DNA of 64,000 nucleotides from CAYNBT01 sp964396025 (GTDB lineage: Bacteria > Patescibacteriota > WWE3 > UBA101185 > UBA10185). Under the pieces are notes generated by a model that was given only the letters and a program-made list of their open reading frames with translations, did no database searches and was not told where the DNA came from. The stretch covers positions 1 through 64,000 of the forward strand of contig CAYNBT010000002.1 of the NCBI GenBank assembly GCA_964396025.1. The letters are read 5' to 3'. Shown here in pieces: positions 51,955 to 60,454 of this stretch. Numbering within the stretch: position 1 is the stretch's first letter; the number at the start of each line of letters is the position of its first letter. Both the position numbers and the translations under genes were made by a program.

Positions 51955-53205
51955 TTAACTAGCCGGTGTGTATATTGTTTGCAGTGCCTTGGCTGCTTTT
52001 CTGCGGATTTCTATTTCTTTTCTGTACTGTATGACTTCGTCACTTTTAATGTTTCCCTGAGAAATTTCATTTAGAGCTTCTTGAGTATATTCGTTAACGG
52101 TTAGTGGATTTCTCATTTGAAGCCCCTTGGGTGATGTTTCATAAACATTACCTCGGTCAAAATACAAGTCGTATGCGGCTTCCAACAGCAATCCTCTGTG
52201 GGCCTCCTGTCTTTGTGCCTCTATCTCATCTTTGTTGGGCCAACGAAGTCTTTTGTCGTCTTTGGTTCTTATCATCAATGCTTCCGCTTCAGGACTATCT
52301 TCTTTAAAGAATTGAGGACCGTGCGATTCTAGCCTATCAAGTGCTGCAAGAACCTGTTCCTCTGTAGAGGGAATCATTCTCTTTGATCCTGCCACTTGTA
52401 CCCATTCTTGTCGCGCTTCCCTATACTTCATCATTGCTTCTTCTTGCTCTGGGCTTCTGGGCGCAGCCTTTTCCCCAGTAAGGTTCTGCATATGTAGTAC
52501 TGCTCTTTCGTAAACATTGGGTAATTCTCGTTCCTTTTCTACTATTCTTGCTGCAAGTTTTCTTCCACGTTCCATGAGTTCGGGTAGTTCCGCCTTGCGT
52601 TCGTGCCATATTTGAAGTTGCTTTTCGTCTATTCCACGTTCCTGCAATCTTTTCAAGAGTGCAAGGTTCACAGCCGGTTGCAACTTTGCATGATGTTGCG
52701 TTGGGCCGCATAGCATTTCCCAGCCAGCGTCTAGATCCGCAAGTCTTAGTTCTCTTCCACTGAGGTCATCAACGAGCTCAGTGATATATCTGTTATCTCT
52801 CATACTGCGTAAATTATTTAGCTCAGGGCCAATTGTGAGTTCTTTTAGCGAATCTGTAGAAAGGGCAAAATACACATTGTCAGGCATATTTGCTCTTGTT
52901 TCTATTTGTGGTTGTCCTAGAAAAGCCCCGGCGTAAGCAATAATTTCTGGGGTGTTAGCAGGTACAAAAACGTTTTCGTGTGTAATTTCTTTCCAGTTTT
53001 TAACTACGTCCGCATATCCTTCTTTAAGGCTGTTTAACTCTTCTGCCTTTTCCTTATTATTCTTGGGCCTGTTTGTCTCGTTTGTCGATTCTTCGTAACT
53101 GTCCGTTTTCTTGCCTTCTGCCCACTCTTTGGCATTACTCACACTACCTATCTTATATCCTTCAGTATGAATATCTACATGCCCAGCTTCTGCAAATGGT
53201 GCCAT
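51955..53205 (-). CDS. large hydrophilic helical protein, hypothetical
   Basis: 416 residues, no TM or signal peptide. Highly charged, E/K/R-rich with long helical stretches (ERGIDEKQLQIWHERKAELP, RKLAARIVEKERELPNVYER). The N-terminus is polar and low-complexity (AEGKKTDSYEESTNETNRPK). I recognise no domain. TATAAT (53212-53217) is exactly 6 nt before the ATG, giving a leaderless gene. Proteins of this kind in CPR genomes are often lineage-specific. Confidence 0.7.
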   Translation of the reverse strand: MAPFAEAGHVDIHTEGYKIGSVSNAKEWAEGKKTDSYEESTNETNRPKNNKEKAEELNSLKEGYADVVKNWKEITHENVFVPANTPEIIAYAGAFLGQPQIETRANMPDNVYFALSTDSLKELTIGPELNNLRSMRDNRYITELVDDLSGRELRLADLDAGWEMLCGPTQHHAKLQPAVNLALLKRLQERGIDEKQLQIWHERKAELPELMERGRKLAARIVEKERELPNVYERAVLHMQNLTGEKAAPRSPEQEEAMMKYREARQEWVQVAGSKRMIPSTEEQVLAALDRLESHGPQFFKEDSPEAEALMIRTKDDKRLRWPNKDEIEAQRQEAHRGLLLEAAYDLYFDRGNVYETSPKGLQMRNPLTVNEYTQEALNEISQGNIKSDEVIQYRKEIEIRRKAAKALQTIYTPAS

Positions 53206-53248
53206 ACAGAAATTATAATCATTTGAAATATAAGTGTATATATGGTAT

Positions 53249-53316
53249 TTTACATGTTGTTATACAGGTAGTATTATAAGTTTAGTATTTAGGTGGGGTT
53301 CCCCACCTTTTTATTT
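53249..53316 (+). promoter_or_regulatory. nusA promoter and leader hairpin (candidate attenuator)
   Basis: TTTACA (53249-53254)-N17-TATTAT (53272-53277). About 15 nt into the transcript lies AGGTGGGG-TT-CCCCACCT (53291-53308), a perfect 8-bp stem with TTTTTATTT after it, then GAAAGGA and the ATG at 53336. The stem plus T-tract has the form of an intrinsic terminator placed before the gene for the termination factor NusA. Confidence 0.75.
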
Positions 53317-53335
53317 GAAAGGACATAGTTTTAAA

Positions 53336-54481
53336 ATGGCGTTAACAGAATTCAATTCTGCAATAAATCAGGTAGCAACCGAGCGGGGTATACCCGTAGA
53401 AAGTGTAATGGAAAGCATTAGGGTTGCTCTAGCTACAGCCTACAAAAGAGACTACGGTGGCGATATAAAGGATGTTGTTGTAGATCTTAATGAGGATACA
53501 GGTGAAGCTAGAATTTTAAAAGACGGTGAAGATGTTACCCCAGCAGGTTTTGGTAGAATCGCTGCCCAAACCGCTAAGCAGGTAATTTTGCAAAAAATAA
53601 GAGAGACAGAAAAAGATATAGTTACCAACGAATACAAGTCTAAAATAGGCACAATCGTTACAGGGCATATCTTTAGGTCAGACAGCGGTGTTGTAGTTTT
53701 AGACTTAGGTAAGGCGCAAGGTGTGCTGCCTCAATCCGAGCAGGTTCAATCCGAACAATACAGAATAAACCAGAGACTTAAAGTTTTGGTAAAGGATGTA
53801 AGACAAACCACACGAGGTACAGAAATAATAGTTTCTAGAGCTGATTCTGATTTTGTAAGAAGGTTGTTTGAGCAAGAAGTCCCAGAGATTGCTTCCGGTG
53901 TAGTTAGAATAGAAGCAATTGCCCGAGAAGCTGGTTCAAGAACTAAGATGTCGGTTTCTTCAAGTGACGAGAAGGTTGATCCGGTTGGAAGCTGTGTTGG
54001 ACAAAAGGGTGTGAGAGTTCAATCCATCATCTCCGAACTCTTTGGTGAGAAAATAGACATTGTTCCTTACTCATTTGTGGTAGATAAATTTATTGCCGCT
54101 AGCCTTTCTCCAGCCAAAGTTATTGATGTTGAACTTTTTCACGACGAAAAAAGAGCTCTTGTTACGGTTCCTGAGGATCAACAAAGCTTGGCAATTGGTA
54201 AAGAAGGTCAAAACGCCCGACTTGCTAATAAGTTAACCAAGTGGAAAATAGATATTAAAGGTGCTCAAGGGTTTTTTGGTGAAACCACTACAACGTCTAA
54301 GAGCAGTGCCAAAGAAGCAGCAAGCGCTGTTGTTGGTATCTGGGATCAAGATATTAAAGATAAAGATATTAGGGATAATGATGCCAAACTAGCAAAACAA
54401 GCAGCAAAAGATGCTGCTAAGGAAGCTATGCAGCAAGATCCAGTGGATTCTACATCAGATTCAGTCGACGAAAATGCCTAA
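53336..54481 (+). CDS. nusA: transcription termination/antitermination factor NusA
   Basis: 381 residues from the ATG at 53336 (MALTEFNSAINQVATERGIP); the in-frame start at 53234 would run through the promoter and hairpin. Domains: N-terminal RNA-polymerase-binding (about 1-110), S1 (GTIVTGHIFRSDSGVVVLDL), KH1 (DPVGSCVGQKGVRVQSI), KH2 (QSLAIGKEGQNARLANKLTK with WKIDIK). The C-terminal about 60 residues are acidic and low-complexity. rimP, normally directly upstream, is absent. Confidence 0.96.
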   Translation: MALTEFNSAINQVATERGIPVESVMESIRVALATAYKRDYGGDIKDVVVDLNEDTGEARILKDGEDVTPAGFGRIAAQTAKQVILQKIRETEKDIVTNEYKSKIGTIVTGHIFRSDSGVVVLDLGKAQGVLPQSEQVQSEQYRINQRLKVLVKDVRQTTRGTEIIVSRADSDFVRRLFEQEVPEIASGVVRIEAIAREAGSRTKMSVSSSDEKVDPVGSCVGQKGVRVQSIISELFGEKIDIVPYSFVVDKFIAASLSPAKVIDVELFHDEKRALVTVPEDQQSLAIGKEGQNARLANKLTKWKIDIKGAQGFFGETTTTSKSSAKEAASAVVGIWDQDIKDKDIRDNDAKLAKQAAKDAAKEAMQQDPVDSTSDSVDENA

Positions 54482-54505
54482 ACCGAGACTGCAAATTATT
54501 GGAAT

Positions 54506-55999
54506 ATGTCTAAACATGATGATAAGAAGAAATCAGAATATTCTTTCCGCGCTCCAATTGTTACAGTCATGGGGCACGTTGATCATGGCAAAACGAGCAT
54601 TTTAGACGCAATAAGAAAAACTAATATTCATGAGAAAGAGTTTGGCGGGATTACGCAACATATTGGTGCTTATCAGATAATTTACAAAGATAATCCAATT
54701 ACTTTTATAGATACACCGGGTCATGCAGCCTTTAGTCAGATGCGTTCCCGTGGCGGGAAAGCTGCTGACATTGTAGTATTGGTGGTAGCTGCTGATGATG
54801 GTGTTATGCCCCAGACTAAAGAGGCTATTGCGCATGCACATTCAGCAAATGTTCCCATTATTGTTGCTATAAATAAAACTGATCTTCCTGGTGCAGATCT
54901 TCAAAAAATCAAGCAGATGCTTTCACAAGAAAATGTTTTGGTTGAAGATTGGGGCGGCAAAATTGTTAGCGTAGAGGTTTCTGCCAAAACAGGAAAGAAC
55001 ATAAGCTTGCTTTTGGATTCTATTTTAGCGTTGGCAGAACAACTGGAGTTGAAATCACAGCCTAATGCAGACCTCGAGGCTCTAATAATTGAATCAAAAC
55101 TGGATAAGAAGAAGGGTATTGTAGCCACGGCAATTGTAAAAACAGGCACTTTAAAAGTAGGCATGAGTGTTTACTCAGGTAACAGCAATGCTAAAGTTAG
55201 ATCTTTGTTGAATGATCGTGGCGAATCCGTAAAGGAAGCTTTACCCTCAACCCCCGTGGAAGTAACCGGCTTTAAAGTTGTACCAAACGTAGGAGACCTT
55301 ATTGTTGAAAAAGGTAGCGGTCTGGAAGAACTTTCTACTTCAACCGATCGTATGGAGATTGTTGGCAAAGATACAAAAAAAGTTGTGGGAATTATCATTA
55401 AGGCCGATACCCAAGGGACCTTGGAAGCCATAAAGGCAAGTTTAGCCCAAATTGTTACAACTTCTGCTGCAGCTACATTTTCACTTAAGTTCGTGTTATG
55501 CGCTACAGGGGATGTTTCTGATTCAGATGTATTGCTGGCTTCTACCACAGGAAGTGTGATTGTAGGATTCAATGTTGGGTCAGGGCCCTCCGTGAAAGAC
55601 TTGGCTGAAATCAAGCATGTACCGTATAGAACGTACAAAACAATCTATGAACTTGTAGATGAGGTTTCCGATATGCTTGAGGGTGCAGCCTTTAATGAAG
55701 AATCTAAAGTTAAAGGTCGTGCAAGAGTTCTAAAAACATTCAAGCTACCTTCCGGTGATATTGTAATAGGCTGCTTGGTTATTGCAGGAGCCCTTAAGGT
55801 AGATAAGCGAGTTTCGATTTATGCAAAAGATCCTGCAGATCTAACCCCGCACGATGTTCCTTTGTATACAGGTACTATAAAAACGCTAAAGATAAAGAAA
55901 GACGACGTTAATGTAGTAGGTAAAGACAATGAGTGTGGTGTTTTCCTTAAGCCACAGTTTGAAGCAGCTGTTGAAGGTAACTTTTTAGAAATATTGTAA
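54506..55999 (+). CDS. infB: translation initiation factor IF-2, short
   Basis: 497 residues: the long N-terminal domains of most bacterial IF-2 are missing. G domain: [77 protein letters not shown]. Domain III-IV and the fMet-tRNA-binding end follow, with [20 protein letters not shown] near the C-terminus. It places initiator tRNA on the 30S subunit. It follows nusA by 24 nt. ylxR, ylxQ and rbfA, usual neighbours, are not here. Confidence 0.97.
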   Translation: MSKHDDKKKSEYSFRAPIVTVMGHVDHGKTSILDAIRKTNIHEKEFGGITQHIGAYQIIYKDNPITFIDTPGHAAFSQMRSRGGKAADIVVLVVAADDGVMPQTKEAIAHAHSANVPIIVAINKTDLPGADLQKIKQMLSQENVLVEDWGGKIVSVEVSAKTGKNISLLLDSILALAEQLELKSQPNADLEALIIESKLDKKKGIVATAIVKTGTLKVGMSVYSGNSNAKVRSLLNDRGESVKEALPSTPVEVTGFKVVPNVGDLIVEKGSGLEELSTSTDRMEIVGKDTKKVVGIIIKADTQGTLEAIKASLAQIVTTSAAATFSLKFVLCATGDVSDSDVLLASTTGSVIVGFNVGSGPSVKDLAEIKHVPYRTYKTIYELVDEVSDMLEGAAFNEESKVKGRARVLKTFKLPSGDIVIGCLVIAGALKVDKRVSIYAKDPADLTPHDVPLYTGTIKTLKIKKDDVNVVGKDNECGVFLKPQFEAAVEGNFLEIL

Positions 56000-56011
56000 G
56001 TATCGCGTAGT

Positions 56012-56042
56012 TTGACCCCATAGCACTATCATGCTATAGTGC
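56012..56042 (+). promoter_or_regulatory. promoter with dyad operator upstream of the DHH-like gene
   Basis: TTGACC (56012-56017)-N17-TATAGT (56035-56040). GCACTAT (56023-56029) and ATAGTGC (56036-56042) form a 7-bp dyad with 6-nt spacer over the -10. Downstream, GTTCCAAGAGC and GCTCTTTGGAC (56046-56070) can form a leader hairpin with small bulges. Confidence 0.65.
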
Positions 56043-56087
56043 CCTGTTCCAAGAGCTTAGCTCTTTGGACAATCTTGCCCAAAAAAT

Positions 56088-56750
56088 ATGCAAATAGAAA
56101 GCTATAAAAAAGAGGATATTATAAAACTTATTGAAGACGCCAAGCATATCGCTGTGGTGCCTTCAAAGATTGCCGGTACTGAGACATTTATTGCAGGTGT
56201 AGGGCTTTATCACATGTTAAAAGCGCTGAATAAACAAGTGAAACTGCTTTATATCGGAAAAACTCCTGAAGAAGCTAAAAACCTGATTAACCACGACGAG
56301 GTGATTACAAATCACTCAAAGAGGGATTTAGTTATCACCGTGGATTACTCCGGAACGCATGCCGGTAATGTTCATTGGAAAAATAATCATGATGTTTTGG
56401 AATTTAGATTAGGGCCTATTCCCAGAGATTTTGATACTTCCAAGGTCAAAGTAAAATTGGCAAGTTATGGTTTTGATTTAATATTTGTCTTGGGTAATCA
56501 ATATCTGCCTGATTTGGGTTTAGTCTACTCCAACATAGAAGACGAGTTTAGATCTGCCAATATTGTGAATATCGATAACACCAAACGCAACACCCGCTTT
56601 GGTGTGGTGAACGTAATAGACGAGTCATGCGATACCTTAAGTTTATTGGTCTATAAGTATGCTGGTGAGTGGGGACTTTTACCAAACACAAAATCCGCAC
56701 AGGCACTTTTGACCGGTATGACTGTAAAAGAAGACAAAATGGTGGCTTAG
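56088..56750 (+). CDS. degenerate DHH-fold protein (NrnA-like), probably not catalytic
   Basis: 220 residues. The fold is recalled by HIAVVPSKIAGTETFIAGVG with LYHMLKALNKQVKLLYI, DLVITVDYSGTHAGN, and NIVNIDNTKRNTRFGVVNVI with DESCDTLSLLVYKYA. In active DHH phosphoesterases the first block holds DxDxxGS and the third reads DHH..N..FG; here these are SKIAGTE and DNTKRNTRFG, so most metal ligands are gone. NrnA genes often lie between infB/rbfA and truB/rpsO, which matches the position. It may be a binding protein or scaffold. Confidence 0.72.
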   Translation: MQIESYKKEDIIKLIEDAKHIAVVPSKIAGTETFIAGVGLYHMLKALNKQVKLLYIGKTPEEAKNLINHDEVITNHSKRDLVITVDYSGTHAGNVHWKNNHDVLEFRLGPIPRDFDTSKVKVKLASYGFDLIFVLGNQYLPDLGLVYSNIEDEFRSANIVNIDNTKRNTRFGVVNVIDESCDTLSLLVYKYAGEWGLLPNTKSAQALLTGMTVKEDKMVA

Positions 56751-56782
56751 TTCAGGAGGGCTAATGAGTACATAAGTGAGGG

Positions 56783-56811
56783 TTGCCTTTTAACAAATTT
56801 ACTGGTAAAAT
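56783..56811 (+). promoter_or_regulatory. promoter of rpsO
   Basis: TTGCCT (56783-56788)-N17-TAAAAT (56806-56811), 11 nt before the ATG; leader about 5 nt. Confidence 0.65.
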
Positions 56812-56822
56812 TCTGTACGGAA

Positions 56823-57092
56823 ATGGCGATGCAAAAGGAAAAAAAGCAAAAAATAATAAAAGACTACAGGGTGCACGAAGGTGACACCGGCTCCCCTGAA
56901 GTTCAAATAGCTCTCCTAAGTGAGAAAATTTCTCTTCTGACAGAACACCTTAAAGGCCACAAAAAGGATAATCACTCAAGAAGAGGATTACTTCAGATGG
57001 TAGGTAAGAGAAGAAGGTTATTAACCTATCTGAAGAGAAAGAGTGAAGAAAGATACTCCGGTCTCATTGAAAAGCTCGATCTCTCCAAGTAA
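56823..57092 (+). CDS. rpsO: 30S ribosomal protein uS15
   Basis: 89 residues, the normal length. [60 protein letters not shown] and the closing [12 protein letters not shown] are nearly consensus uS15. It binds the 16S central domain early in 30S assembly. The ATG at 56823 gives MAMQKEKK; an ATG at 56829 is possible. pnp follows after 142 bp with a promoter of its own. Confidence 0.98.
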   Translation: MAMQKEKKQKIIKDYRVHEGDTGSPEVQIALLSEKISLLTEHLKGHKKDNHSRRGLLQMVGKRRRLLTYLKRKSEERYSGLIEKLDLSK

Positions 57093-57138
57093 TATCAATA
57101 GAGTAGTTTATTTAGTAAAAAATTTTGGTTGGCGTGGT

Positions 57139-57179
57139 TTGGTTAGGAATTGGAATAATGTACACTTAGGATTCCTAAG
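57139..57179 (+). promoter_or_regulatory. pnp promoter with 15-bp palindrome at the start site
   Basis: TTGGTT (57139-57144)-N16-TACACT (57161-57166). CTTAGGA-T-TCCTAAG (57165-57179) is a perfect 7-1-7 palindrome over the predicted start point. TTAGGAAT (57143-57150) can also pair with ATTCCTAA (57171-57178). It is probably an operator; otherwise a leader structure. Confidence 0.5.
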
Positions 57180-57234
57180 CGTGTGTCATTACACTTCTTA
57201 ATCTCGAATTACTCCCAACCGTAGTAAGAAAAAA

Positions 57235-59442
57235 ATGAATAAAAAAGTAAAAAAAGAAATAATGTTTGCTGGTAGAAAGTTAGTACTTGAAACCGGCACA
57301 ATGGCGTTGTCTGCAAACATGTCTATAAAGGCAAGTTATGGCGACACTGTTATGTTAGTTACGGCAGTTGCTGGAGGGCTCACCCCAGATATAGATTTTT
57401 TCCCTTTAATGGTGAACTATACAGAAAAGCTTTTTGCGAGTGGAACAATCAAATCTTCAAGATTTGTAAAAAGAGACGGTAGAAACACAGATGAAGCTAT
57501 TATCACCCAGAGATTAGCTGACCATGCTATACGCCCGCTTTTTCCTGCAGACTTTAGAAATGAGGTACAGGTGACGGGTTCCGTATTGTCTTTAGACGAT
57601 GATGCCGATCCAGAAGTATTGTTTATGAACGCAGTCTCTGCTTGTTTACATGCTTCCGATATTCCTTGGGGAGGTCCTGCTGTTTCTGCGCGGGTTGGAT
57701 ACATTAATGGAAACTACGTGTTGAATCCTTCTAGAAAGCAGTTACTTGAGGAATCAGAACTTGACTTAACTGTATCTTTTGCCGGTGACGACAAGAGGTT
57801 TTTGGCTGTGGAAGCTGAAATTGACATATTACCTCAAGAAAAAGTTCTTGGCGCAATAGAATTTGCCAGGAACAACCTCGATGAACTTTTGAAATTTATC
57901 AAAGACTTTGCTGAAGAATTAAACCCAGGACTTGCAAAACTTGAATATGATTCTTGTGCATTACCTGCAGATATGGTCAAAGATATAAATGAGTTTGCCA
58001 AAGCAAAAATGACCGCACTTATGAAAAAAGGCTTGGCAAAATCAGAGTTAAAAGTAGAACTTGGCGAAATGCTAGAAGAGATTCAAGCAAAGTTTGAAGG
58101 CAAATATAAAAAGACTGCTATGGCAGAGGCCTTTGCTGAGGTAGAAAAGCTTACGCTCCGAAACCTCATTCTTGATGAGAATTACAGAACCGATGGTCGT
58201 GGTATCAAAGACATTAGAAACTTGAGCTGCGAAATTGGTGTGTTACCTAGAACCCATGGAAGTGGCATGTTCACTCGTGGGGAAACACAGGTTTTAACAG
58301 TTGCCACACTTGGTTCTCCTTCCATGGCATTGATTGTTCAAGATATGTATGGGGAAGGTACAAAGAGCTATATGCACTTTTACAATTCTCCTCCATATGC
58401 AGGTGGTGAAGTAGGAAAAATGGGTGGTTATCCAAAAAACAGGGAAATCGGACACGGTATGTTGGCTGAGAAAGCCTTGAGGCCGGTATTGCCTTCCCAA
58501 AAGGAGTTCCCATACACCGTACTTTTGTCTTCAGAAGTACTTTCCTCAAGCGGCTCCACTTCTATGGCTGCAACTTGTGGTTCTACCTTGGCTTTGATGG
58601 ATGCAGGCGTGCCTATAAAAGACATGGTTGGTGGAATTAGCGTAGGGTTGATTGTTAACGACGATATGACCCAGCATAAAATCTTGACTGATATTGCTTA
58701 TATGGAAGACGCCTTTGGCTTTTTGGATTTCAAGATGACTGGAACAAAAAAGGGTGTAACTGCTATCCAATGTGATATGAAAGCAAAAGGAATTCCTATG
58801 GACTGGTTAGCAAAAATATTTGACGCCTCAACAGAAGCACGACTCAAGGTTTTAGCAACAATGGAAGCCTTAATCAGCAAACCAAAAGAAGAAGTTAGTC
58901 AGTTTGCTCCAAAAATGGTTACAACTATGATAGAGCCTGATCAAATCGGAATGGTAATTGGCGCTGGAGGTAAAACCATCAAGCAAATCCAAGAAACCAC
59001 TGGGGCAGAAATGACCATTGAACAAGATGGTATGGTTATTGCATCTTCTATTGATATAGAAAAGGCAAAAGCAGCTATTGAGTATGTTCAGAATATGTTT
59101 AGAGAAATTGAACCGGGGGAAGAGTTTGAAGGTAGAGTTGAAGAAATCGTAGATTTTGGTGCGTTTGTTGAGATACTTCCAGGTAAAACCGGTCTGCTGC
59201 ATGTTAGCGAAATTGCTCACGAGTATGTTGCTCAAGTATCGGACTTCCTCAAAGAAGGTGACATTGTAAAGGTTAAAGTGCTTGATGTAGACCGAAGATC
59301 GGGCAAGATAAGTTTATCTAAAAAAGCTCTAGAACAAGCACCAGAAGGATCCGACGCACCGAGGGATAATGGACGCGGTCGTGATAGAGACTTTAGAGAC
59401 AGAGGCGGTCGTCCGCAAAAAAGATTCGGTGGGCGAAAATAG
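57235..59442 (+). CDS. pnp: polyribonucleotide nucleotidyltransferase (PNPase)
   Basis: 735 residues, full length. Two RNase PH domains (GDTVMLVTAVAGGLTPDIDF first; TRGETQVLTVATLGSPSMAL and LLSSEVLSSSGSTSMAATCG second, with the catalytic SGSTSMA), then KH (QIGMVIGAGGKTIKQIQETT) and S1 (GRVEEIVDFGAFVEILPGKT). The C-terminal RG-rich tail (GRGRDRDFRDRGGRPQKRFG) is typical of RNA-binding extensions. It degrades RNA 3'-5' with phosphate. The stop overlaps the -10 of the next gene. Confidence 0.97.
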   Translation: MNKKVKKEIMFAGRKLVLETGTMALSANMSIKASYGDTVMLVTAVAGGLTPDIDFFPLMVNYTEKLFASGTIKSSRFVKRDGRNTDEAIITQRLADHAIRPLFPADFRNEVQVTGSVLSLDDDADPEVLFMNAVSACLHASDIPWGGPAVSARVGYINGNYVLNPSRKQLLEESELDLTVSFAGDDKRFLAVEAEIDILPQEKVLGAIEFARNNLDELLKFIKDFAEELNPGLAKLEYDSCALPADMVKDINEFAKAKMTALMKKGLAKSELKVELGEMLEEIQAKFEGKYKKTAMAEAFAEVEKLTLRNLILDENYRTDGRGIKDIRNLSCEIGVLPRTHGSGMFTRGETQVLTVATLGSPSMALIVQDMYGEGTKSYMHFYNSPPYAGGEVGKMGGYPKNREIGHGMLAEKALRPVLPSQKEFPYTVLLSSEVLSSSGSTSMAATCGSTLALMDAGVPIKDMVGGISVGLIVNDDMTQHKILTDIAYMEDAFGFLDFKMTGTKKGVTAIQCDMKAKGIPMDWLAKIFDASTEARLKVLATMEALISKPKEEVSQFAPKMVTTMIEPDQIGMVIGAGGKTIKQIQETTGAEMTIEQDGMVIASSIDIEKAKAAIEYVQNMFREIEPGEEFEGRVEEIVDFGAFVEILPGKTGLLHVSEIAHEYVAQVSDFLKEGDIVKVKVLDVDRRSGKISLSKKALEQAPEGSDAPRDNGRGRDRDFRDRGGRPQKRFGGRK

Positions 59443-59458
59443 TGCTAAAATGAATTAG

Positions 59459-60451
59459 ATGCTCAAACGTACTTGCCCAAACTGTCTTGAAACATTGACC
59501 GATTTTGATAACTTCTTTTGTACCTATTGTGGTAAAAAGATTTCACCAGATCTGGTTTTGTCTCCGCCTGCTCTCAAGGTCAAAACTTACAAACTAAGTT
59601 ATGTGACTTTGGGAAGTAGGATAAGGAATATGTTTCGTGCAAGGCGTAGTTCACGTGGTGCTGAGTCGAATTCACCCGCTTTCAAAGTTTTACCAAAAGA
59701 CCAATTCGTTCACACTCGCATGACTTATGTTCTGTTCTATATTCTACTAGCGTTTGTGGTTGGTTTTGTCGGCATCTATGTCAAAACCAATTTCCTAGAT
59801 TCATACAAAGAGAAAAAGACCCAAGAATCTCAGAAAGTTTTTGCTAACACTGTAGACTTGGGGCTTGATTTTGAATCTAATGTTTTTGGCTCCGACTTTA
59901 TTACAGACTATATTCCTCAGCAAGCAATCTTTTATATGGAATCTCACGATTCACATGCCTTTGTTAGAGATTTGGTGGATGTGACCAACTTTAATCCAAT
60001 CTTACTCAAAGGGACTTCAGAACTAGTTCACAAACATTTTGTTGTCTTTGCCTATGAACTTAATAATCAAACCGAGTGGGGCTTTGTGTTTATACCAAAG
60101 GACGTAGAGGTCGTGAAGGCCCTTACAAAGGAATATAATTTACCAAAATGGCATTTCGCTGTGATCGAAGATAATCTCGTCGTTGCATCCTCTCCCGAGA
60201 TTTTTGATATTATAAAGAACGCCAAGGCGAACTCTATTCCCAACGTTTCGCTAAATGCAAATTATTCCAAGAGTATAGGCAATGTGCAGCGAAGCGGCCA
60301 GATTTTGGTAATATTGCTTTCGAGGGAAAAAGCGCTAGAGGTCTTAAAGCGACTAGGTAGTGTAAACTTGCATCCATTTATGCAAAAGCAGGTTCAATAC
60401 ATTATTGACGCAGGTTTTAGCGAGTTTGTGGTAGATAACTTGAAAAGATAA
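59459..60451 (+). CDS. zinc-ribbon, single-TM protein with external domain, unknown
   Basis: 330 residues. N-terminal zinc ribbon (CPNCLETLTDFDNFFCTYCG, residues 5-24), a basic linker (RNMFRARRSSRG), a TM helix (MTYVLFYILLAFVVGFVGIY, about 84-105) and about 220 external residues with HFVVFAYELNNQTEWGFVFI, WHFAVIEDNLVVASSPEIFD and RSGQILVILLSREKALEV. The external part resembles DUF3352-like proteins in its pattern, but I am not sure. TAAAAT (59446-59451) is 7 nt before the ATG. Confidence 0.7.
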   Translation: MLKRTCPNCLETLTDFDNFFCTYCGKKISPDLVLSPPALKVKTYKLSYVTLGSRIRNMFRARRSSRGAESNSPAFKVLPKDQFVHTRMTYVLFYILLAFVVGFVGIYVKTNFLDSYKEKKTQESQKVFANTVDLGLDFESNVFGSDFITDYIPQQAIFYMESHDSHAFVRDLVDVTNFNPILLKGTSELVHKHFVVFAYELNNQTEWGFVFIPKDVEVVKALTKEYNLPKWHFAVIEDNLVVASSPEIFDIIKNAKANSIPNVSLNANYSKSIGNVQRSGQILVILLSREKALEVLKRLGSVNLHPFMQKQVQYIIDAGFSEFVVDNLKR

Positions 60452-60454
60452 TAA

